A DNA stretch of 34,437 bases. Origin: JACKFB01 sp041389525. GTDB taxonomy: Bacteria; Myxococcota_A; UBA9042; PHBI01; JACKFB01. Below the pieces are notes generated by a model that ran no database searches, was not told where the DNA came from, and saw only the letters and a program-made list of their open reading frames with translations. Positions 21,995 through 28,393 of the stretch are shown piece by piece. The first letter of the stretch is position 1. Every line of letters starts with the position of its first letter. A program made the position numbers and the translations under genes. The stretch lies in NCBI GenBank assembly GCA_041389525.1, contig JAWKRR010000069.1:1-34437 (forward strand), in the 5' to 3' direction.

Positions 21995-24502
21995 TTGACC
22001 CGGATGGGCCGCTCAGCCAAGGTCCGCCGCATGCTCCGCGTGACGGCAAACTGTCTCGGTGACCTCGGCTGGCCTCGCGTGTTGAAGGCGCTGGCTTCGT
22101 GTTGCCACACCGAGCGCGCCGAGGCCGAGGCGCTGCAGACCGCGTTCATCAGCGACGCCGGCTCCGTGCGATCCACTTACGAGGCCGTCGCCGAGTTGGG
22201 CCGCCTGCACGCCGCGAGCGCGCCGTTGCCCTTGGACGGCATCACCGACGTGCGACGCGCGCTGGACCGTTGCCGCCGTGGCGCGACGGCGTCTGTCGAG
22301 GAGCTCGTGAGCATCGCGACCTGCGCTCAGAGCCTCGGGCGACTCCACAAATACGTCCGCACCCACGCCGAGGCTGCCCCGCGCGTCGCCGTCATCGCCG
22401 CTGAGCTCGCCGATCTCGGGCGGCTCGGCGCTGAGCTGGCCTCGACCTTCGACGCCTCGGGCCACATCCGCGACGACGCCAGCCCGGAGCTTCGCGACGC
22501 GCGCCGACGGCTCGCCTCCATCCGCCAGAACATCAAAGAGCGGCTGGACCGCTACATCCAACGTGCCGATATCGAAGGGATTCTTCAGGACGACTACTAC
22601 ACTGAGCGCGAGGAGCGCTACGTGGTGCCGGTTATCGCGTCCTTTCAGTCGCAAGTGCCCGGGATTATTCACGGCGCGTCCCAGACCGGCCAGACCGTGT
22701 TCGTCGAGCCGGAAGAGTTCATCACGGCCAATAACGACGTGAAGTTGATGCTCTCGCGGGTCGAGTCGGAGATCCTGCGCGTGCTCATCGAGCGCTCTCG
22801 TTGGGTCGCCGATGAGGCGAGCGCCTTCCTCAAGGCGCTGGATGTGGCCACGGCGCTGGACTTGGTGAGCGCGCGGGCCCTCTTCGCTGAGCGGCATGGG
22901 GCCGCCATCCCGGAGGTCGCGACCGAGGGCGTGCTGCGGCTGGTCCACGCGAAGAACCCGCTGCTCTTGCTCGACGGCGTCCAGGTCGTCGCAAACGACA
23001 TTGTCCTCGACACCGACCGCGCCTTTGTATTGGTGACCGGGCCGAACACCGGCGGCAAGACGGTGACGCTGATCACCGTCGGGCTCATGGTGTTGATGGC
23101 GCACGCGGCCATCCCCCTGCCCGCGGACGCCGCGAGCCGCGTGGTGCTCTTCGAGGCGCTGCACGCCATCATCGGCGACGCCCAGGATATCCACCGCGAT
23201 CTCTCGACCTTCTCCGGCCACCTGCAGGCGCTGAGCGCGCTATTGGCCGACGCGGACCGGAACACCCTGGTCTTGCTGGACGAGCTCATCGTCGGGACCG
23301 AGCCCGAGCGCGGCGCCGCGCTCGCCATCGCGGTGCTGGAGACCTTGGCCGCCCGGGGCGCCCGCGGGTTCGTCACGACGCACTACGAGCGGCTCAAGCT
23401 GCTGGCCTATGAGGACGAGCGCTTCGCCAACGCCTCGGTAGGCATCGACGCGAAGGATCACTCGCCGACCTACCGCCTCGCGGTCGGCGAGCCTGGCGCA
23501 TCCAGCCCCTTCGAGATCGCCGAACGCCTTGGTTTTGACTCGGAAATCCTCAAGCGCGCCCGCGCTATCGCGGTGGGTGACGCGGGCCTGGCCGAGGCCA
23601 TCGAGCGCCTCCGATCGGCGCGGGCGGCGGCCGAGGACGAGGCGCGTGAGGCCCGCGCGGCGGCCGACGCGGCGCGCCGTGAGGCCGAGCGGCTGGCGCG
23701 GGAACGCGAACGGATCGATCGTGAAGCCGCCGCGGAGGTCGCCGCGCTGCGCCGTGAGGCTCGCGACGAGGTCCGAGCGGCACTCCAACTCATCCGCGAG
23801 CAGGTGCGAGACGTGCGAGAAGAACGGGACGCGGCCTCTCTGGAACGAAAGCGAAAGACCGTGGCCGAGGTCGAGGCACGCCTCGTCGAAGCCCAGGCGC
23901 GAGACGATGAGACGCTGCCCCCGCCGCCGAGCGCCCCGCCCTCCCCGGCTGGCAAGGCGAAGACCGCGGCCCCGGCGGGACCGCGGGATGGTGGCGACCT
24001 CGTCGGCGCGCCCGAGCCAGGGATGCGGGTCTGGGTGCGCTCGCTCAACCGGCCGGGGGACGTGGTCGAGGCGCGGGGGCGCGACGCGCTCGTGGCCATC
24101 GGCTCGCTCAAGATGACCGTGGAGGTCGCGCGCCTGGGTCGCGTGGCGGGGGAGACCGCAGAAGAGGCGCCGCGCCCTGCCCCGTCCAAGGCGCGACGAA
24201 GCGCGGCCACCGAGACCGTCGACGCGTCGCAGCTTGTGCCGCCACCGCGGACCGACGCGACCACGTTGGATTTACGCGGCCACCGGCGCGATGAGGTCGC
24301 CGACCAGGTCGAGCGCTTCCTCGACCACGCCTGGCAGGCCGACGACGAGGCGGTCTGGATCATCCACGGCCACGGGACGGGCGCCGTGCGAGACGAGGTG
24401 CGTAGCGTCATCGCGCGCACCGCGTGTGTGCGCGCGTCGCGGCCCGGACGCGGGCACGAGGGCGGCGACGGTGTGACGCTGGCCTGGCTCAGCCTGGACT
24501 GA
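21995..24502 (+). CDS. mutS2: Endonuclease MutS2 / ribosome-rescue ATPase with Smr domain
   Basis: MutS2 proteins contain a MutS-type ATPase, coiled coil and Smr nuclease domain. They have been linked to suppression of recombination and, in Bacillus, to splitting of collided ribosomes. The 835-residue product shows an N-terminal helical core (LGWPRVLKALASCCHTERAEAEA), Walker A TGPNTGGKT (348-356), IHRDLSTFSGHLQAL, Walker B LVLLDELIVGTEPERGAALA and the H-loop VTTHYERLK. A charged coiled coil covers about 530-640, followed by a KOW-like basic segment. The C-terminal Smr domain has LDLRGHRRDEV and IHGHGTGAVR. The usual LLDELGAGTDP is altered here to LLDELIVGTEP. The TTG at 21995 is the most upstream start; ATG at 22004 or 22031 (preceded by AAGG) is possible. 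All domains are complete. Confidence 0.93.
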   Translation: MTRMGRSAKVRRMLRVTANCLGDLGWPRVLKALASCCHTERAEAEALQTAFISDAGSVRSTYEAVAELGRLHAASAPLPLDGITDVRRALDRCRRGATASVEELVSIATCAQSLGRLHKYVRTHAEAAPRVAVIAAELADLGRLGAELASTFDASGHIRDDASPELRDARRRLASIRQNIKERLDRYIQRADIEGILQDDYYTEREERYVVPVIASFQSQVPGIIHGASQTGQTVFVEPEEFITANNDVKLMLSRVESEILRVLIERSRWVADEASAFLKALDVATALDLVSARALFAERHGAAIPEVATEGVLRLVHAKNPLLLLDGVQVVANDIVLDTDRAFVLVTGPNTGGKTVTLITVGLMVLMAHAAIPLPADAASRVVLFEALHAIIGDAQDIHRDLSTFSGHLQALSALLADADRNTLVLLDELIVGTEPERGAALAIAVLETLAARGARGFVTTHYERLKLLAYEDERFANASVGIDAKDHSPTYRLAVGEPGASSPFEIAERLGFDSEILKRARAIAVGDAGLAEAIERLRSARAAAEDEAREARAAADAARREAERLARERERIDREAAAEVAALRREARDEVRAALQLIREQVRDVREERDAASLERKRKTVAEVEARLVEAQARDDETLPPPPSAPPSPAGKAKTAAPAGPRDGGDLVGAPEPGMRVWVRSLNRPGDVVEARGRDALVAIGSLKMTVEVARLGRVAGETAEEAPRPAPSKARRSAATETVDASQLVPPPRTDATTLDLRGHRRDEVADQVERFLDHAWQADDEAVWIIHGHGTGAVRDEVRSVIARTACVRASRPGRGHEGGDGVTLAWLSLD

Positions 24503-24521
24503 GCGGCCGTTCAGTCCAGGC
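24492..24521. terminator. Perfect 11-bp hairpin at the end of mutS2
   Basis: GCCTGGACTGA (24492-24502, including the mutS2 stop) pairs perfectly with TCAGTCCAGGC (24511-24521) around an 8-base loop. No T run follows. It sits in a convergent junction and could serve both directions. Confidence 0.65.
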
Positions 24522-24522
24522 C

Positions 24523-24548
24523 AGGGCGGTCGATGGTAAGCCCGCCCT
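24523..24548. terminator. Second hairpin in the mutS2/sensor convergent junction
   Basis: AGGGCGG (24523-24529) pairs with CCGCCCT (24542-24548), which overlaps the stop codon of the minus-strand sensor gene. There is no T tract. Confidence 0.45.
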
Positions 24549-25956
24549 ACCCTTCGTCGCTGTCGCCGATCGGCTTGTCGTCGGACTTGTCGCCCGCGTG
24601 GTGGACGCCCAGATAGGCGTCGAGCTCGTCCTCTTCGATGCTGCCGCCGCGCAGGATGCCGACCATGCGGTTCAGCGAGCCGGCGAACGAGGTCCAGAGC
24701 GGATCGGAGCTGCCCGAGTTGAACTCGTAGTCCTGGTTGCCGTTCATGACCTCGTGCAGGCCGCTGTCGATGGCGACCAGGGGCCTGGTGTGGGTACGCG
24801 CCAACCAGTAGAGCAGCCCGCTGGCGACGAAGAACATGAGCGCCGCGTAGAGCCACACATAGAGCTGCGCCGTGCCCGTCGCATGCTGAATGGGGCCGCG
24901 GGGGCGCGCGAGGACCACCTTGATGTCGCCGCTCGAGTAGTTTCCCGTGACCGGGACGAACTGGGCGGCGAGGTCGGCGCCGGCGAAGAAGGTCGGCGCG
25001 GCCTTCTCGCTACGCGGCGGGATGTTGTGGAGGATCTCTTTTTGGTCCTCGGCGTTCAGGGTCGAGCGGATGAGCTTGGATCCATCGAGGTAGCTCACCT
25101 CGTAGCCCAAGGCCCAGCTCTCGTCGCGGATGAAGCCGTCGTCGATCTCGACGCCGACCAGCACCGTCCCCGAGAAGTTGGCCCCGGCCATCACAGGCGC
25201 CGCGACCACGAAGTAGTAACTGTTGCCACCGTCGCGCTGGACGATGTCGCGAGCGCGGGCGCCCTCACGAGCCCCGCGGATGAGCGGGTAACGCTCGCTG
25301 AAGCGGGTGTCGTCGGACCACTTGGGCTTGTCCACGTCGGCGATGCCCGTGCCCCGGTCGTCGGTGACCACGACCATGTCCGGCTTCACGCGCCCAGCGC
25401 CTTCCGCGGTGAGCCGCTTCACGGCGGTCTCGAGCGGGTAGAAGGACAGCCGGAAGAAGCAGGTGGAGACCGAGGTGGCGTTGCAGGCCGCGACGGTGTC
25501 GGTGAACTGCTTGAGGAAGGCCTCGCGGGGATGAGCGACCCAGTACTCGACGCCCATGCGCTGCTCGATTCGCTCGGCGAGGCGCGTGCTGAGCGCGTCG
25601 AGGAACTCGGTCTGGGCGCTGATCCAGCCCTTCCGGGCCTCGTAAGCCGCGCCGCCTTCAGGCGCGCCAGGATGGGCGGCGTAGGCATCGGCCTCGATCT
25701 TGAGCATCCGAGCGCGCTCGCTGGCCAGCACGTCCAGGTAGGCGCCCACCTCAGAGGAGGCGACGGCCTGTGCGAAATCGCTCAACACCAGCTCGCGCAG
25801 GCGTTGGGAGCGCTCGTAGACCGGGCCGCTCGCTTGCACGCGAGCGTCGGTGTCTTGGTCCAGCGGCTGAGTAGCCTTCTCGATGCCCAGATGCACGCCC
25901 AGCGCACCAAGCGCGGCGACAACCAGGAAGAGGAGGCTCAAGAGGAGGCGAAACAT
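24547..25956 (-). CDS. Cache/HAMP-like membrane sensor without an output domain
   Basis: The start is ATG at 25956, with GAGGGA 6 bases upstream; the ATG two codons earlier touches that site. The 469-residue protein has a transmembrane helix at about 4-24 (LLLSLLFLVVAALGALGVHLG). A roughly 335-residue extracytoplasmic region follows, with a helical first half and a PAS/Cache-like second half (DMVVVTDDRGTGIADVDKP, NSYYFVVAAPVMAGANFSGTVLVGVEIDD, GYEVSYLDGSKLI). A second helix lies near 365-388 (LYVWLYAALMFFVASGLLYWLA). A HAMP-like segment follows (THTRPLVAIDSGLHEVMNGNQDYEF...WTSFAGSLNRMVGILRGG). The protein then stops after a short acidic tail. No kinase, cyclase, GGDEF or chemoreceptor output is present, so it must signal through another protein or be purely a ligand-binding regulator. 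No partner is encoded next to it. Confidence 0.82.
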   Translation of the reverse strand: MFRLLLSLLFLVVAALGALGVHLGIEKATQPLDQDTDARVQASGPVYERSQRLRELVLSDFAQAVASSEVGAYLDVLASERARMLKIEADAYAAHPGAPEGGAAYEARKGWISAQTEFLDALSTRLAERIEQRMGVEYWVAHPREAFLKQFTDTVAACNATSVSTCFFRLSFYPLETAVKRLTAEGAGRVKPDMVVVTDDRGTGIADVDKPKWSDDTRFSERYPLIRGAREGARARDIVQRDGGNSYYFVVAAPVMAGANFSGTVLVGVEIDDGFIRDESWALGYEVSYLDGSKLIRSTLNAEDQKEILHNIPPRSEKAAPTFFAGADLAAQFVPVTGNYSSGDIKVVLARPRGPIQHATGTAQLYVWLYAALMFFVASGLLYWLARTHTRPLVAIDSGLHEVMNGNQDYEFNSGSSDPLWTSFAGSLNRMVGILRGGSIEEDELDAYLGVHHAGDKSDDKPIGDSDEG

Positions 25957-26101
25957 GGGCATTCCCTCGGCAAGGGCTGACGGACTTGACGGTGGTTCGC
26001 GGCCGGAACTTGAGCGGACACGGGCGGGTCCGTTCGTCAGGTCGACGTCGACGGCACCCGCAGAGCCGCCATCGAGCGCCTTTTCCACCAGGAATGACGC
26101 G

Positions 26102-26129
26102 AGGATAGCAGCGTCTGGAGATTCGGCAA
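26102..26129 (-). promoter_or_regulatory. Promoter of the Cache/HAMP-like sensor gene
   Basis: On the minus strand TTGCCG (26129-26124) and TATCCT (26107-26102) are separated by 16 bases, with TGC before the -10. The leader to ATG 25956 would be about 140 bases. The rest of 25957-26101 holds no other gene that I can support. Confidence 0.5.
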
Positions 26130-26166
26130 ACCGGGCCACGCGCGGGGGAGAGCGCGGGCGGATTCC

Positions 26167-26859
26167 TTACTCGGGCGGGCGCGGGTCGACGCTGGTGGGG
26201 CGAAGGTGGATCGCCTTCGGGTAGGCCCGGCAGTGGTGCGCGCAGAGGCCGCACCCGGTGCAGGCGTCCGCCACGACGATGGGGACGCGGTTGGGACCCG
26301 CGGCGATGGCGCCAGGGACCGGACAGACGCCGAGGCAGGCGTCGCAGGACTCACCTCGGGTGTTCAGGCAGAGGTTGTCCATGACCACGGCGAGGGCGAT
26401 CTTGATGGCGCTGGCGCTCGCCGGCATGAGCAGCGCGCCCGTGGGGCAGGCGGCCGCACAGGGGATATCGACGCACATGGCGCAGGGGCGCTGGTCGGGG
26501 CGCATCATCGGCGACAGTTCGACGCCGGCGCCGTACTGAGGGCCGGCGCGGAAGATCGCGTCCTCGGGGCAGGCGTCGATGCACTTGCGGCAGCGCTCGC
26601 AGGCCTTGAGAAAGTCCGGCTCGGGCAGCGCGCCGGGCGGGCGCACGACGCGCCGCAGGGCGTCCTGGTCGCCGGACCGCGGTCGGGCGCGGTGGTAACG
26701 AGGGGTCTCTTCGGTGGCTGCGTTCGCCGCGGCGGCCAGCTCCGAGCTGGCCTTGGCGAACTCACGGGCTGCGCCGAGCGCCGTCTCCTGGACGCGCGAG
26801 AAGGCACCTCGAAAGAAGGCCCGCCGATCGCTCCGCTTTTTCTCGTCGTCCTTGCCCAT
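26167..26859 (-). CDS. MauM/NapG-like ferredoxin with four 4Fe-4S clusters
   Basis: The 230-residue protein carries four cysteine motifs: CERCRKCIDACP, CAMCVDIPCAAACP, CDACLGVCPVP (with an upstream Cys) and CTGCGLCAHHC. This arrangement matches MauM/NapG-type electron-transfer ferredoxins. The N-terminus has KKRSDRRAFFRGAF, which resembles the twin-arginine motif of that family. But the hydrophobic stretch normally following it is replaced by a charged amphipathic helix (VQETALGAAREFAKASSELAAAAN), so export is doubtful. No nap, mau or other oxidoreductase genes are in the window, so the redox partner is unknown. It follows tgt after 54 bases on the same strand. The maturation of TGT-modified tRNA by QueG also needs reducing power, but a direct link is speculation. 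Confidence 0.88.
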   Translation of the reverse strand: MGKDDEKKRSDRRAFFRGAFSRVQETALGAAREFAKASSELAAAANAATEETPRYHRARPRSGDQDALRRVVRPPGALPEPDFLKACERCRKCIDACPEDAIFRAGPQYGAGVELSPMMRPDQRPCAMCVDIPCAAACPTGALLMPASASAIKIALAVVMDNLCLNTRGESCDACLGVCPVPGAIAAGPNRVPIVVADACTGCGLCAHHCRAYPKAIHLRPTSVDPRPPE

Positions 26860-26913
26860 CGAGTCCGTTCACCCTGCGTGGAGGCGGTGGCGAGGACCGC
26901 CCCTCCAGCCGAC

Positions 26914-28368
26914 TCAGCGCCCTGCCCTGCCCTTGGTGCCCTTGCCGCGCTTCGGAGCCTCGCTGCGGCCCCGCGGCGCGCGCCCATCGGGTTTCGGGCC
27001 CGCCGCGCCTCGCGCTCCACGAGCGCCACGCGGTTCGGGGCCGGGCTGTCCCTCGGCGCCGGGACCGCCGCGTGGGTTGCGCGGCCCGGCGTTGGCGGTC
27101 GCGGCGGCCTTCGCGGTGCCGCGCGCCTTGCGCGAGCCCTCGCGCGGGCCCTGGGTCTTCGCGTGCGAGATGGCCGGCGCGCGCCCGGAGGCAGCCCGCG
27201 CCGGGAGAGTCTGCTGCTCGGCGTCGTCCCGGGGCTCGCTGGAGGCGGAGCCCCCCGTCTCCGGGTACAACTCCTTGATATCGCGACGGAAGGCGGCGAA
27301 GCGCCCCTCCGTGATGGCCGTCCGCGCGCGGCGCATCAGCTCTTGGAAGAAGTGCAGGTTGTGGATGGTGCAGAGCGTCGCACCGAGGACCTCGCCTACG
27401 CTGAAGAGGTGGTGCAGATAGGCCCGCGAGAAGGTCCGGCACGTGTAACAAGTGCAGGCGGTGTCGATGGCGTACCCGTCGCGGCGGTAGCGCGAGTGCG
27501 TGATTCGGATGCGCCCCTTGAAGGTGTAGAGGGTGCCGCTGCGGGCGTGGCGGGTCGGGATGACGCAGTCGAACATGTCGACGCCGACTGCGATGCCGTC
27601 CACAAGGTCCTGGGGGCGGCCGACGCCCATGAGGTAGCGCGGCATGTCCGGCGGCATCAGCGGCGTGGTGGCGGCGAGCACGCGGTTCATGATCTCCGGC
27701 CCCTCGCCGACCGAGAGGCCGCCGATGGCGAAGCCGTTGAAGCCCTGGGAGGTGATCTGCTCGACCGAGCGGCGGCGCAGGTCGTCGAACATGCCGCCCT
27801 GGACGATGCCGAAGAGGCTCTGGTCGGGGCGCTTGTGCGCGGCCAGGCTGCGCTCGGCCCAGCGCGCGGTGCGGTCGATGGACTCCGCGGCCTCCTCGTA
27901 GCTGACGTCGGGGGCGAGGCACTCGTCGAAGGCCATGGCGATGTCCGCGCCCAGGGCCTCCTGAATCGCCATCGAGGTCTCCGGCGAGAGGAAGGTGCGC
28001 CGGCCGTCGACCTCGAACGCGAAGGAGACGCCGTCCTCGGTGACCTCCTTCTTGTCGAGGGAGAAGACCTGAAAGCCGCCCGAGTCCGTGAGGATGGGGA
28101 CGTCGACGGCCATGAAGCGGTGGAGGCCGCCCAGCTTCTGGATGATCGCCTCACCGGGGCGCTGGTTGAGGTGGTAGGTGTTCGCCAGCACGATCTGCAG
28201 GCCCAGCTCGCGGATGAAGAGCGGCGGCAGGGCGCGCAAGGCGGCCTGGGTGCCGACCGGCATGAAGACGGGCGTGAGCACGGTGCCGCGGGCCAGCTGC
28301 AAGCGGGCTGCGCGAGCGCCGGTGCCGCGGTCCACCGCGTCGACGTTGAAGGGCACAGGACAGGTCAT
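26914..28368 (-). CDS. tgt: Queuine/preQ1 tRNA-guanine transglycosylase with a long basic tail
   Basis: Tgt exchanges guanine 34 of GUN-anticodon tRNAs for preQ1 in queuosine synthesis. Catalytic landmarks are all present: TPVFMPVGTQAA, LTDSGGFQVFSL with general-acid D95, FGIVQGG, GLSVGE, and nucleophile D267 in MFDCVIPTRHARSG. The zinc motif is CTCYTC (Cys 305, 307, 310) with the downstream HNLHFF histidine. The enzyme core ends near residue 372, the normal length of bacterial Tgt. About 110 extra residues follow, rich in Gly, Ala, Arg, Pro and Lys (GPREGSRKARGTAKAAA, GARGARGAAG, GKGTKGRAGR), a disordered RGG-like tail that may bind RNA. The gene starts 25 bases after sppA, so both are probably one operon. 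The ATG at 28368 fits the family N-terminus. Confidence 0.94.
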   Translation of the reverse strand: MTCPVPFNVDAVDRGTGARAARLQLARGTVLTPVFMPVGTQAALRALPPLFIRELGLQIVLANTYHLNQRPGEAIIQKLGGLHRFMAVDVPILTDSGGFQVFSLDKKEVTEDGVSFAFEVDGRRTFLSPETSMAIQEALGADIAMAFDECLAPDVSYEEAAESIDRTARWAERSLAAHKRPDQSLFGIVQGGMFDDLRRRSVEQITSQGFNGFAIGGLSVGEGPEIMNRVLAATTPLMPPDMPRYLMGVGRPQDLVDGIAVGVDMFDCVIPTRHARSGTLYTFKGRIRITHSRYRRDGYAIDTACTCYTCRTFSRAYLHHLFSVGEVLGATLCTIHNLHFFQELMRRARTAITEGRFAAFRRDIKELYPETGGSASSEPRDDAEQQTLPARAASGRAPAISHAKTQGPREGSRKARGTAKAAATANAGPRNPRGGPGAEGQPGPEPRGARGARGAAGPKPDGRAPRGRSEAPKRGKGTKGRAGR

Positions 28369-28393
28369 GGGGCCTCAAATACGTAAGAAATGA

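Noticed and set aside
24424..25980. Open frame of about 518 codons opposite the sensor gene
   Set aside because: It overlaps the mutS2 end, has no ribosome site and no recognisable fold. The minus-strand frame encodes a coherent membrane sensor.
25957..26139. N-terminal extension of the sensor gene by 61 codons
   Set aside because: The extension lacks a ribosome site, contains the predicted promoter and would bury the membrane anchor. The ATG at 25956 has a well-placed GAGGGA.
26206..28386. Open frame of about 726 codons on the plus strand opposite tgt and the ferredoxin
   Set aside because: It crosses two recognised genes and the gap between them, and its composition is that of an antisense shadow.
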